Below, in pieces: positions 1 to 11,556 of a DNA stretch of 64,000 nt; position 1 is the first letter of the stretch; every line of letters starts with the position of its first letter. The stretch covers positions 1-64,000 of the forward strand of contig JAMXBD010001452.1 of NCBI GenBank assembly GCA_024138025.1. The letters are read 5' to 3'. The stretch is from Combretum micranthum (lineage: Eukaryota > Streptophyta > Magnoliopsida > Myrtales > Combretaceae). The translations under genes were made by a program, and so were the position numbers. Under the pieces are notes generated by a model. That model had not been told where the DNA came from. It saw nothing but the letters and a program-made list of their open reading frames with translations, and did no database searches.

Positions 1-222
1 CCTTCCATCTCTAAAGACAAACTCGTCACCGATATCATCAAGACCCACCAACCCTTCACCATCACCAGAGTTAAGCAAAGACTTGAACCCGAACCAACCA
101 CGTCACCGGTCAAGACCCTAAACCAACCGCGATGGAGATCCATCCCAATCACACAGAACCTTCATCGTAATCCAACCGCAATTGCGATTCAAGCTCAAGC
201 CAACGAACACTCTGCAAACTAA
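1..222 (+). CDS. Possible 3' end of an unrecognised reading frame cut by the window edge
   Basis: Frame 1 is open from the first base to a TAA at 220-222, giving 73 sense codons with no start inside the window. The stretch is clearly richer in C and G than the AT-rich DNA that follows after about 340. The translation is rich in Thr, Pro, Gln, Arg and Asn and I recognise no domain in it. It could be the tail of a gene or transposon frame that begins upstream, or chance. Only its openness and base composition support it. Confidence 0.2.
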   Translation, partial: PSISKDKLVTDIIKTHQPFTITRVKQRLEPEPTTSPVKTLNQPRWRSIPITQNLHRNPTAIAIQAQANEHSAN

Positions 223-1635
223 TCTACCGATGAAGCCCTTTCATCGTTGTTCATGTTCGACGATATACTCATACTCATGCGTGTGATGTTGAAGAAGACA
301 ACCTATACAAACTAAGACCTGAACCTAATCTAATGGACGTGGGCTGTGAGATTATGTGTATCGCATAATCTATAGGCAATACACTTGAAAAACATATATC
401 GCATATCCCCTAATTGTAACACTATTCGTGTAATTTTTTTCCTCTAAATTCATTTTATATAATTTTTTTTATAAAGGTATATTAAACATGTAATATTCTC
501 TATTTATAGGGTAAATTGAATGAGATATATTTGAAGCTAAAATTTTATGAAGAGCATGGTCTGGCCAAAAGATTGTATTGTTACTTGTACGCTAATGATG
601 AAATTGCATTTTTAATTTATTGGAATTACAAAAAGAAATAGAGCTTGAAGTATAGACGTATTCACAGTCGTGTTCTTTTTTGTCACATTTTACCCAAGTT
701 AAGGGTGTGGAGTCATTACTATTAGAAGAAAAATTTATTAGAGATTACATTGGTAGAATTATTTATGTGTATGTAAGGATTATAACAAAAGATCAACATA
801 GATTTATAATTATATTTTTCCATTCCCAATTCTTCATATTTATTTATCTAATAGAGTACGGTTTATTTGTCTCTAGATTTGCATAACTTGGAGTTATCAT
901 ATAATCAATTATTTTATTAAGAGTTAAGGAAGTTTTGATGTTCTTGTGATTCATTTTTATGCTTTTATTAGAGTGAGATTAAAATTTTTAGAGTGTCAAT
1001 AATATTAATTAGATATTATGTAGAGTGGATGGTATACCATATATAATTAGATATACATAATTGAATGAAGTTCCATGCGATCCTAACTATGAGACAACAT
1101 AAATTTGTTGATTAGGGTCAAACCTAGTAGAGGAATTCACGGAATGAGTAAATTAATTATCAGATATGTAAGTTATTTAAAGTAATACAATTTGAATTAA
1201 TTAATTAGGAAAGTCATAATCAATTAAAGGATGATTAGTGATTGTGATATAAGCATTCTCTACCACAATATACTACTGAAATTCCCACATTCAAGGTACA
1301 TCATAATGGATTTAACTACTTTGTCTATAAAATTTGCATAATAAAATCTAAGGAAAGCAATGTAAGGGTATATAATTATATAGATTTGATTTCTAATTCT
1401 TATTAAGTTATAAATAATAAGTATACGAGTTAAAAATTAATAGATTAGATAAATCTAATATTCTTAAATGCCGGTTGAATAATCAAGTTAAAGTGATTAT
1501 TTATGCTTGTGCTTTTGTGGTACGACACTTGGTCTCATTGTTTGTTTTACATAAAATGATAGGTGCACTTGCCTAGTTAAGAGTTGAAAATTAATGGTGT
1601 ATAAGTACTAGTACTAAATATATATGTTGTAGTTC
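223..1635. other. AT-rich intergenic DNA, no gene seen
   Basis: Strongly AT-rich with frequent stops in all frames. The short ORF near 680-886 has no recognisable domain and no ATG at its first codon. I see no RNA gene or clear mobile-element end here. Confidence 0.5.
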
Positions 1636-1867
1636 TATAAAGGGTTAATGTCACATTTAGTACATGAACTTTCTCCAAATATATAATTATCTATCTAAAC
1701 TTTAAAGTAGTTAATTTGATATACAATCAAAGTTTTTATAGTCTTAATATAACCTATTAACTACTTAAATTTTAAAAGTAATTAATTTAATACCCAATCA
1801 AAGTTTTCATATTCTTTAATGCTACCTCAACTAACAAAGTTAAAACTAAAAGCTGAATTGACACCTC
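1636..1867. repeat. Degenerate MITE-like inverted-repeat sequence
   Basis: The block opens with GGTTAATGTCACATTTAGTA and alternates 'aactttaaagtagttaattt' and 'aatcaaagttttcat' phrases in both orientations. It is the same style of sequence as the better preserved element at 9135-9439, which has target duplications. Boundaries are uncertain. Confidence 0.4.
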
Positions 1868-2215
1868 TTAAGTAGCCAATATAAAACTAAAAAAAAAAAA
1901 AATAGACAATTAAGTAAGAGGATAAATACACACATTGTCTAATTAAATAATGAAATGGGGAACTTCAACGTTTGTTTATTTGTCTGTTTAATTGTTTAAT
2001 GTTCTAGTTTTTCTAGCGACTACTTGATACATGTCATTTCCCCATTCATTGGGTGCGAGTTAGGCTAATATTAATGACCAATCACCTTAATGGATTTGCA
2101 CACATAGGATACAGTTAGTGGAGCAATAAAGGGTTGTCCAATGCCACCACTTTGATGCTCAAGTCAATTGGTAGTCTCGAGAGAATGATACACTATAAGA
2201 TACCCACTAAGATAG
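1868..2215. other. AT-rich spacer, nothing recognised
   Basis: Contains a poly-A run at about 1889-1900 and no usable ORF. It abuts the LTR-like block that starts near 2216. Confidence 0.4.
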
Positions 2216-2789
2216 TGTAAGATCTATTGGGTTGTAGATCCAGCTCATATGGGTTTACAACAAACGAATCCCGAATATATGGGAAAATGATAAGACATGG
2301 GCAGAATAAAAAGACATGGAAGAGATAAATGCTGGTCAAAAGGAATTAATGCCAACTAATGCCAACCTTAATTCGGCCTTGAATTCCAGTTAATGCGAAC
2401 CTTCTTTGTTTTTCTTTTTAAAGTCTCCTTATATGTCTTTTAGAAGTGTGACACACAGTGTGTTGTGTGCTGTGAATACAGAGTGTAATAAGGAAAACAA
2501 GTGGCCTCTGATCAAGACTAGACAGGAAAGATCTAGAGTGAGAAAGTGAGGGAGTTCTTAGAGAGAGAAACTTTAGAAGAAGGAAATTTTTGTTCCTATT
2601 TGTAAAACTCTATTATATACCCATTATTGAAATAGTGGAAGAATTATGTGAGGCGGTCCCGTGGTTTTTCCCTAGTTTGGGTTTTCCACGTAAATCCTAG
2701 TGTTGATTTTTATTTTTTGCTTTTATATTTATAATCTGTGATTTGTTTTAATGCTTTCGTAAAGGGAAAGATCGGATTTTTCCCTAACA
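2216..2789 (+). mobile_element. Copia-type solo LTR or LTR fragment
   Basis: The right part (about 2655-2715) has a motif typical of plant Copia LTRs, a 'CCGTGGTTTTTCCCT...GGGTTTTCCACG' block that can fold on itself, and the sequence ends ...CCCTAACA. A TATA-like 'cttatatg' lies upstream near 2430. The proposed left end TGTAAG at 2216 gives TG...CA ends. The flanks share only AGAT, so the target duplication is not clean and the left end is tentative. No primer-binding site follows, which argues for a solo LTR or a fragment rather than a 5' LTR. Confidence 0.55.
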
Positions 2790-3324
2790 AGATGATATAC
2801 TCATACCTTAAGGGACGAGGATCTATTTATATGTTTTGGTCATACCTTGATTGAGGGTTCATGGAATTTTGTTCCATGTGGGCTAAAGACCACACAAAGG
2901 TAGGTGACCTTGGACCAAATCGATCCTTCATTTGAAATGGAGGTGATCGTGCATGGAGCCATTCCCCATGGAGGTTGCAAAGCGATGTGAAGGGATGGTC
3001 TTTACTATGGGGAGGTACGGTGATGGTGAACGAGGAGAAAGATCCTCATGGCTATGAACATGTACCATCAATAAAATCTAGCTTAGCTTTTGCTCTTAGG
3101 GTAAATCAAAAAGATCAACTACAACCACGGTGATTCATACTATTGAGAACTAAGTTTGTAATAGATACACCCAGACGATCTGAACTAGAAAAGATAATAT
3201 GGATTATTATATGAATTTTCAACAAATAATATAGTTGTATTAGATATGTTTCAACCAATTGATCAAACATGCAAGATTCAATCAAAATCAAAGGAAACGA
3301 ACTAATATGCATGCTCTGACACCA
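2790..3324 (-). pseudogene. Remnant of a minus-strand Copia element: primer-binding site and gag start
   Basis: Read on the minus strand, positions 3324-3312 give TGGTGTCAGAGCA, one base from the usual TGGTATCAGAGC match to initiator tRNA-Met. About 115 bases downstream the translation reads SSSDRLGVSITNLVLNSMNH and then, after a frameshift near 3115, LRAKAKLDFIDGT. These resemble the first gag block of plant Copia elements, where a 'Pro-Gly ... Leu ... Asn-Tyr ... Trp-Ser' stretch is followed by 'Ala-Lys-Asn-Lys-Leu-Gly-Phe-Ile-Asp-Gly'. The frame is broken and nothing beyond early gag is recognisable. Family homology is inferred from memory. Confidence 0.55.
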
Positions 3325-3560
3325 TGAGAAGACTGTCAGATCAAGAATTAAGATGAATTCAACTTACTTTCAAGAATCTCTCATCGATGTTGTGAGCAGA
3401 GAAAAGCTTTGATGAGAAGATATAACAGAAAGCAAGAATGAATTCATTTAGTTAGTTATGACTTTGGATTGGGTTTATATGCAGAACTATAGAGGTCATT
3501 GATCCACCGTAGCAAAGATGCAGTATTAATGCCACAGATGAAAACGAATCAGTCAATAGT
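3325..3560 (-). repeat. 3' part of the LTR belonging to the minus-strand Copia remnant
   Basis: On the minus strand this DNA runs into the primer-binding site at 3324-3312, as an LTR end should. It carries a TATA-like 'tatataaaccc' at about 3480-3470, followed by transcript-leader-like sequence. Its upstream end is not resolved. Confidence 0.4.
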
Positions 3561-5149
3561 TTTTATACTGATATTTTCTAGTATATAAATAGAATATAAA
3601 AAACCTATTGAAGATCATTTTCCTTTTTTTTTTCTTTTTGAATTAGTAATGATAATATTATTGTATATTGAAACTCATTATCAACGGTATTTGATCGAGT
3701 TGGTAATAAGTACTATCATGGCAATTTTAAGAAGAACTCCCGCCCCCGCATTTCTCAACCGAATTTATAAGCATTTAAAGTTTAAAAATGTAAATTTATT
3801 ATTTAAAATTTTTTTGATGTTGTTTATAATATCCTGATTAAATCCCTTTAGGCAGTCAATTATAAAAAAATTGACAAATTTTAGGTAAATAATTACTAAA
3901 AAAAATTAAATATTAAATTAATACTTTTAAATTTTATGTAATTAATTACAAAAAAGCGTAAAATTTAGATACCAAATTCTTATTTACATGGCATATATGC
4001 CTTATAGTTTGCAAAATGGATTGCAATAGGCTTAAAAGACATAATATAATGGTAAATACCACACAATCATTAAAAGAATTACACCTAACCTAAGATCTTT
4101 TCACGTTTTTTACAAATTCAGATGTTGTTTGAAAAGATAAATTTTAAAGATCTTATGTCTTTACTTTACTACATTCTAATTGCTAGAAATGTCATTAATT
4201 GTCAAAATGAGTCTCCATGATAATAAAATGAAATTAAGTGTTTTTCTAATGAGTTCTCAGATGTAAAAATAGTTAGAACCAAGAAAAGAATACACTTTAG
4301 TTTTATTCAAATACTTATGAATAAGAAGTTTCATCTATATTATTTAAAGTGGAGGGAGGAGGTTTTAGTGTCTTATTTTTATTATTAAAGAAATATTGTT
4401 TTGGCCACTTGTTATCAAGTAAATTCAAATATAATATATTTATACATACACTTAAATTGAAAGGATTATCTCAGTTGACAAAGTCAATAGACCACCATCC
4501 ATGTTCCTAGGATTGAGATAAACAATTACTTTTCCTAACGTTTACATTAGAAAAATGCCTAATGTTTACTAAACAGCAATCAACTCCTGCACCTACACAT
4601 CTTGATACCACTTTGCTCTTTTTTTTTTTTTTAAATAGTATTTCTTCTTCCTCCTCTTTCATTTTACAATTGTCTTAAATTTTTTTCACTATTTTTTATT
4701 TGTAGATTTTTTATTTTTACATGTCTCAATAAGAATATTTTTTCATAGTACATGCATTACGGGTGCATTAACCACTAATATAAATATGTAGAAAATCATA
4801 AGCAAGGTTTAAAACATTAGAAACATGATGAAAAGAGCAAAAGAAAATTTAAAAATATGGAGACAAAACTCTATTGAAGAGACTAGAATTGCAATAGAAA
4901 CTAGCTTTACGATAGAAATTAGAAGAGTGACAATGGTTTGGATATAAAAAATTACACAAGTCATAAATTGATAAACAATGGGTGGTTACAATCTTGTTTT
5001 TTATAAGAAAATATATTGCACAAATGTTCCACAACTTAGTTAAGCTAAATTTAATAAGAAAAAATTGTTTTTAATATGTTTCAGCTTTAATCTGCATATA
5101 TGTATAAGTTTCATGTTTTGTGGAGATTGTGTAGGTTTTAGCAGGAACA
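3561..5149. other. AT-rich intergenic DNA, no gene seen
   Basis: Long poly-A and poly-T runs and many stops. The ORFs at 3649-3837 and 4849-5034 show no domain. A short CCCGCCCCCG island lies near 3740 inside otherwise AT-rich DNA. Nothing else could be named. Confidence 0.5.
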
Positions 5150-6120
5150 TATTTATAAGTGCCACACCTTGGTTGCGGCCTAAACTCAGGGGGCAAATCA
5201 AGAACTCAACATGTTTGAACTAAGGCGTGACAAGTGTAAAACCAAGACGTGACGAGTGGAACAAAACAATGTGCTCAGGCTTCGTCGTAGGTCACGTTAA
5301 GAGCTCGACCTATTGAAGGGTTAGGACACAATAAGCTCAAAACATGCACTTGACAAACTCAAGTCTCAGGCTCGATGAGATCCAAGATCACAGACTTGGT
5401 CAAAGGTTAAATTAAGGGACGATATGCTCTAAAACGCGATAAGTTTAAATCTAAAGCTTGACGAGACAAGTCATTGGTCGAGGGGTAAATTTGAGGTGAC
5501 AAGTTTGAGGCGTAACAAGAGTTAAGGTACAACGGTTTAAAATATAGTCGTTACAGACCTTTGAATTTAACCGTTGGAGGTTCTTTTAGGGTGAATGGCT
5601 ATGTTTTTAAAACTAATATATATAGTTTTGGGGTATTTTTTTTTAGCAAGAGAGTAAAGCTTAACTTATAGAGATTATATCATAATACTCTCTTGGTTTG
5701 TGTTTAATAGTATCATTCGTGAGATTAGTGAGATAACATTGTAAAGTACTATTCACATGTTTTAATTGAGTGTTTTAGTAAAGTTCTCATGTGTTGAGGT
5801 ACCTATGTGAAGGCCCATGTATGTGAAGGCAATTGAGTGAAGTCCTCGTGTCGAGGCAAGTGTGAAGTCCTCTTTATTAAGGCAATTGGTTTTGTGATGA
5901 ATGAAATGTTTGAAGTCTTCTTTGAATGGGCAAGTTATGGACTATAGAGACTAGGGGGTGGGCCAAACTTCACGTTAAATGTGGTGTTATCTTCTCATTC
6001 CCTTATCTCTTTATTATTAATATTTTAATCGTGTGTAAATTGGTTAAAGAGATAATGGTTGGTTAAATGTGCTTAAAATTGATTTAAAAACCCACCTCAT
6101 AGCTTCCACTTCTGCAATAT
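5150..6120 (+). repeat. LTR-like repeat, probably a decayed Copia LTR tail
   Basis: Near 5940-6015 the phrase 'gagactagggggtgggcc' followed by 'cttatctctttattatt' recurs in diverged form at 10586-10655, so this is a dispersed repeat. A TATA-like 'tatatatag' (about 5617) and a leader rich in short GTGAAG repeats (about 5800-5880) resemble the promoter and R-U5 parts of a SIRE/Maximus-type Copia LTR. No primer-binding site, TG/CA ends or target duplication could be fixed, so boundaries and class are tentative. Confidence 0.4.
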
Positions 6121-6908
6121 GCATGTGCGCATGTATTTAAACAAGCCTTGCTGAGTGGATATATTTTCAACACAAGTAAGGTCTAGTACTACTAATTGTA
6201 CATATTTTAATAATGTATCTTATTAAGTTACCTTTACTCAAAACTCATGAAGAAAATTTTCCAAGCAATAGTAAAAAGAAACAAATGGTAGCAAATCCAA
6301 GATTGATGTAGATATTCAAGGGGAGTAAAAGTTATATATTTTGAAGAAGATCGTATGATAAACATGAATATCTTAACTCAACAATATCACAATGAGACAA
6401 ACACATTTAATCCAACTATTGTTTCCTCAAAAAAATTGAACATTGTAGACGAAGCTATATAATGGACAACTTGTAAAGATCAAAATAGATTAGACAGGAC
6501 AATTCAATAAGAACGTATCAACACTTATAAATAAAAAAATTTTAAGTGTTATGCGCTTGATATAATTGATTAAGTTAAACACATTAAGCCATTTAGACTA
6601 GGCTTATGGAGTTTTTTTTTTTTCAAGTGTAAACCTTTAATGTCTTTTCTTTGAAAGTGTGAATTTGTAAATACACCAAAGATGATCAAAATTTAAAAAT
6701 ATAATGCATTGAAGAAAGTCTTGTTTAAAAGTATAAATTTATTACGCACCTGCGATAATTCAGTTTCGAATGTATGGATCTATATATCAACATATATTAA
6801 GAGAGCCATTTTTGAAAGTGTAGCATAGGTTCCTTTTAGTATACTAAATTGGTCAACGATTTAAGCAACTAGATTAAAGGAAAGTAGCGACTACATAGAT
6901 AGTTTGTA
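6121..6908. other. AT-rich spacer, nothing recognised
   Basis: No ORF of note, no repeat boundary and no RNA gene seen. Confidence 0.4.
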
Positions 6909-7062
6909 GGGTAATTGCATGGGGTAGTTGAAAAAGCGATAAACCAACCTTATGGCGATTGCATGGGGTAGTTGACAAGGCAATAAGCCTACTTTAGGGT
7001 AATTGAGTGAGCCAATCAACCTTATAGGATGGTTGAATAAGATTGTTGACTTACTTTAAGTT
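6909..7062 (+). repeat. Degenerate 44-bp tandem repeat
   Basis: Units start at 6909 and 6953 and are each 44 bases long; both contain ATTGCATGGGGTAGTTGA. A third, more decayed unit starts at 6997 with GGGTAATTGAGTGAG. Further 'ggttga...ttgactt' echoes continue to about 7062. Confidence 0.75.
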
Positions 7063-9125
7063 GGTTGACCAACTAATTGGAGGGAGTTTTTTTCTATTCA
7101 TAGTTAGATTTTCTTTTCATAATTGAACTAGATCTTCTAATTTAGGTTGAATCTATGAGCTAGTTGTTGCTAAATACATGTATTTAGATTATTTTTTAAG
7201 TTACATTTTCCTAAATCCTCCATCATTCTAGCATTGATTATTATTGAAAGTCTCTTACTCTTAATTGTTTATTCTACATATGCTAGGTTAAAATTCATTT
7301 TTGGTTCTTGATTAGTTATACTATGAACCCTCTAAAAGTCTAATTCACAATACATTCTCAATTGTTAAATCATCTTCAAATCATATGACATGATTCAATG
7401 AATTTGATCATGTTTTTTTGTTTTAGGGTTTTGATTCTTACAAGAACTTTTAAACCAAGAGTTTGAGATTTGTAGTTATCTACATAATCAAAAAATTAGT
7501 TGTTATTTAATTATTATAACAAAAGCAATTTTTAATGTGAAAGTGAGGGAACTTGGTTTAAGAACTTGCAAATAAGGAGAAGGGTTCAAGTCTGACTTGT
7601 GGTTTTATTTTTTTCCTTTTTTCCTCTTCTCCATATCATAAAAGACTATTGGTCCTGTAAATTAAGTAACCAAGCGGAGGGTGAATTGGTTACTTCCAAA
7701 AATTTTTTTGCAAATTCTAACTATAAACTTATTTTCAAAACAGGTTCTAAAACAATGTTTAAAATGTTTGTTGAAAACTCTTTACAAAAAAAAAAAAAAA
7801 AGAAAAAAAACTTGTTATCTTAACTTGTGATATAGTCAAGTTTGTTTACTTAATATCTCTTTCTCAAAACGTTATTAATCCGAAATTCTTTAAGTTGATT
7901 ATTTCATATTCAATATCAAAGTTAATTGTAGAAAAAAATGGAATAAATAGAGAGAGAGAGAGAGAGAGAATAATACTTGTTAATCTATAGTGGTTCTGCC
8001 TTGTACATCAATCAATTTTTCTTGCTTCACGTTAAGGTCTTGGTTGTCTTTACTAGCTTATTTTACTAGATCCAATCAAATCAATGAAGAAGTACAAAGA
8101 GTCTTGAGTCCTCAGCAATTACAACAACCCACACTGCCCATCTTAGCTCTTACCTAAGCTAGCTTTCGCTTCTACTAGTGTCCTTTGTCACTTATGTTAC
8201 TACCACAAAGAATACAAGTAAAAGTATCTTAGCCTAGAGGGAAAAAAAAAAATAAAGTTCGTCACTTTTTAGTATAAAGATCAAAATAAAGTTTCACAAG
8301 ATTGAATTGCTCATATCAGTGCTCAAAGTTTGTCATGAATTTTGTAAACTTATCAATACTTTTTCTCAATAAAGTTTCATTCTTTTGCTCTTAAAAAGTG
8401 CCTTCAATTTATAATTCATCATATAACGGTCTTCCTTGTGTAATTTGGGTAAGAAATTTTTTTCCAACTGTTTGTGTCTTTATCTTCATCATTCTTTGAC
8501 ATATTTAATTTGAATTCTTCCTTAATTTACTTAAAAAAAAAGACATCGGAGATACAATTTATGAGATTCTAAGTTGCACTTGAAGATTCCAGCGAATACT
8601 TGCTACATTGAGTAAGATAAAGAGTGATTTAGATGTGAATTCGTTCTAAGATTTAAAGATTTCTTTCCTTATTTGCAAGATTCAATATGCTAACATGATC
8701 TTCTTGTTCTTTCTTCAATCTTCTAGCATGATTTATCTTCATAAAACTTGTGCATCACGTCTCTTAATTACAAAGAAAAAGGTATCACCTGGAAATTTCC
8801 ATAAACAACATTTATACTTCAAATATTTTTATTTTTCACCCATAAAACCATATGATAAACTCATGAAAATTAAAGTATGCCCCCATCGGATTTATATCCT
8901 ACTCATTAATGGAACAATCAAATATAAAATCCAATTATATTCAATTCATGGAGCTAAGTCTTAAATATAGTTCATTGCTCCAAAAATGGAAAGTTGTTCT
9001 TTCTAATCTATCATCTAAGACATACATGTGCCTCTTAAACAACATAAACTCAAGCACATTGTTAAGATTATTATATAAGCATGTGATTATTCTTTAAACC
9101 TTCTATTGTCATCAAAACATTATAT
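7063..9125. other. AT-rich intergenic DNA with simple repeats
   Basis: Includes a long poly-A run at about 7786-7809 and an (AG)n microsatellite at 7949-7969. ORFs at 7599-7823 and 8695-8964 have no recognisable domain and AT-rich composition like their surroundings. Read on the minus strand from about 9115, TGTTTTGATGACAATAG resembles the start of some Copia LTRs, but I could not extend this to a convincing element. Confidence 0.45.
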
Positions 9126-9448
9126 TATTTATAATGGTTAATGTCACAAATGATATCTAAACTTGGATAAAATATACAATTAGGAACTTGAAATTTGAAA
9201 TTGATCAATTTAGTATCTAAACTTTGAAATTAATAAATTTAGTACTTAAAAGAACTTTTTATGTATGCTAACAGTACCTCCATCAAGTTCTTTTAAGAAT
9301 TGCATTAATCGATTTCAAAGTTTTTCAGGTACTAAATTGATTAATTTTAAACTTCAGGTAATAAATTGATTATTTTTAAAGTTTAGATACCAAATTGCAT
9401 ATTTTTCCAAAGTTCAGGTACTATTTATGATATTATCCCTATTTATAA
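9126..9448. mobile_element. MULE-like MITE (305 bp) with 9-bp target duplications
   Basis: The element at 9135-9439 is flanked on both sides by TATTTATAA (9126-9134 and 9440-9448). Its ends form a long imperfect inverted repeat: the left starts TGGTTAATGTCACAAATGAT and the right, reversed and complemented, starts GGGATAATATCATAAATAGT. Both arms continue with 'ct(a/g)aactt' phrases, so nearly the whole element folds back. It has no coding capacity. A 9-bp duplication fits the Mutator superfamily; related degenerate sequences lie near 1636, 33105 and 44990. Confidence 0.8.
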
Positions 9449-9929
9449 AACATTTGTATATACTTAAAGAGATTCTATCACTAATAAAGACAAATCATAT
9501 TGGAAAGATTTATGAAGAGCAAGAGGACTTTATATATAATAGTAGGGGTTAGTTTTCTAAAGGAGAATTAGTTTCCTATTTTATAAGTTGTCATTTGTCC
9601 ATTTCCCAGGCTAAATAGGATGCTATGCATTCCTATGAACAATATAGTGTAATGCCACTTATAACACATGTAATGATTTTTCACATGGTTAATATTGGGG
9701 GAGTATGGATAATGCTTACACGCACAAAGTCTAATACTTGCTAACAAAGAACATGGGTTCATTAAATTCATGGATTTAATGTGATTTATGATGATGAAAT
9801 GTATTGTACAATTATTCACTTATTAGTACTGAGTTACACTTAATTAGTAAAGCCTGTGTGCAATATGATAAGCTTTCTTTGTGCAAACATATGTGCTATA
9901 TTTGTGTATGCTTATATTGCTACAGGACG
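9449..9929. other. AT-rich spacer, nothing recognised
   Basis: No ORF with a recognisable product; the minus-strand ORF at 9568-9819 looks like chance. Confidence 0.4.
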
Positions 9930-10720
9930 TAACTACACAACGGTTAGCATTCGAAGACTAAATCTACCTAATGACATGGAGTTCGGATGTTAGCATGACC
10001 AGAAGTATGGTCATGTAAATTGCAGCTAGCGTCTGTATATCAAGGTATAGCATTTAGATGCTACCTGGGTTCAAAACTCTTTGTGCTTATGTTTGCAGGA
10101 GACCGCGGTAGCCAATGTCATCTAGATGCTAGTTGATTAAAAACTAGCCGTTGAAGCATTTAGTACTTTGACAAAGGAGGGACAAAAAAAAAGAGGCAAC
10201 GATTAGTTTTTGTGAAAGCTTATAAATAGGGATAATTGGGTTTAAGCAGATTCGAGATATCAAGAAAAGCTCATTAATTACTTATAAACACTTGTATTAA
10301 ATCTCTTAATCCTCTTTATACTTTGTTTGTTATTTGTTTGTAAGAAAGAGTAATTAGTGCTATTAAGAGCCTTGTTCGCTAATCCGTGTAAGGCACTACT
10401 CTAGGTTATTAAGTGCGGTTTTGTGAGTGAATAAGTTGTGCCTAGTGTGTTACAGCGATTCTTGTAAAAGACATAACTTAAGTGATATTTGTTGTTTTGT
10501 GCTTGTTATAGCTCCTTAAGAGCATTGGTTTGATTTGAATATAGTGTGGTTTGAAATCCTCTATTGAGAGACATTTGTAAGACCATGGAGACTAGGGGGT
10601 AGACTAAACTCCATGTTATATTATAAGTTGTTTTATTATTCCATATCTCTTTAATTTGTTTCAATTTACTTATTATTGTTATTGACTCGTTAAATTGCAT
10701 TATTTAGGTAGTAGAATTCA
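9930..10720 (+). repeat. LTR-like repeat related to 5150-6120
   Basis: A promoter-like part ('cttataaatag' near 10221) is followed by leader-like DNA and then 'gagactagggggtagactaaactcc' and 'ccatatctctttaat' (10586-10655), matching 5945-6015 with substitutions. It is probably the tail of another copy of the same LTR family. Ends and target duplication were not found. Confidence 0.4.
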
Positions 10721-11556
10721 AAAGGGGATAAATTAGCTTTAAAACTATATTCACTCTCTCTCTTGAGTTTTCTTCTAAGGTTCCCAAGCTCATTAACAAC
10801 CTTAAGGAGGCCTAGCTCACAATAGCCACAAGGGAAAAGTGATACTCCAAACCTCGTGACCAAACTCCATAATGACTTTTGGCTCCCTCACATAGCCAAA
10901 GCTCCTGACTTCGGTCACAACTCCTTAAATGGAGGCCCATGGCAATGAGACGTAGTTGGTCGAGACCCTAACCTCAAAGGGGGCCTATAACGACCTAGCA
11001 TTTGTATCTCCCTAGCAATTCACGTCATCTGACCGCCCTCTATACCTAACACATTCGTACTCCAGTCTTGGTACACTCGCGTTTTACACTGACATTATTG
11101 TGCTGCACGGATTAGGCCAACTATTCGATTAGGAGAATCCACCATGTGGAATAAAGATATTCTAAGGTCTCATAAATTCCGTTATGGCCAACTCATATAA
11201 AGAACTTTCAGATGAGAGGTAAAGGGATCTAATTTTTCTAAACTTTAGTGTTATTCGAATTATTCTCCTTCTTAACACTCTCAAGAACCCAGAACTCACT
11301 TAAACATTAAAATAACTACACTGAACAACTCCTGGCACATCACTAACTAAGTTTCTGTGTTTATAGGTCTACGATGCTCCCCCTCCCCAACTCTATCAAT
11401 GATTTAGCACCTGCAACAACAAGATTAAAGGTTAAAACTACCAAAGTGATACCTTAACTTGATGACAAGCATCAAAAGTCGAACTTTGAAACAAAAGAAC
11501 GCACAACTGATGGTTCATGGAAAATAAATAAACGATATTATCATAAAATTATCAAG
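10721..11556. other. Unassigned sequence, somewhat richer in GC than its surroundings
   Basis: The part at 10800-11110 is moderately GC-rich but has stops in all frames. It may be further transposon debris beside the LTR-like repeat to its left. No motif could be named. Confidence 0.35.

Noticed and set aside
6909..7062. CRISPR-like array
   Set aside because: Units are adjacent and diverged without unique spacers, in a plant nuclear genome.
8695..9115. Minus-strand SIRE-type LTR start suspected from TGTTTTGATGAC
   Set aside because: No matching LTR end, primer-binding site or duplication was found.
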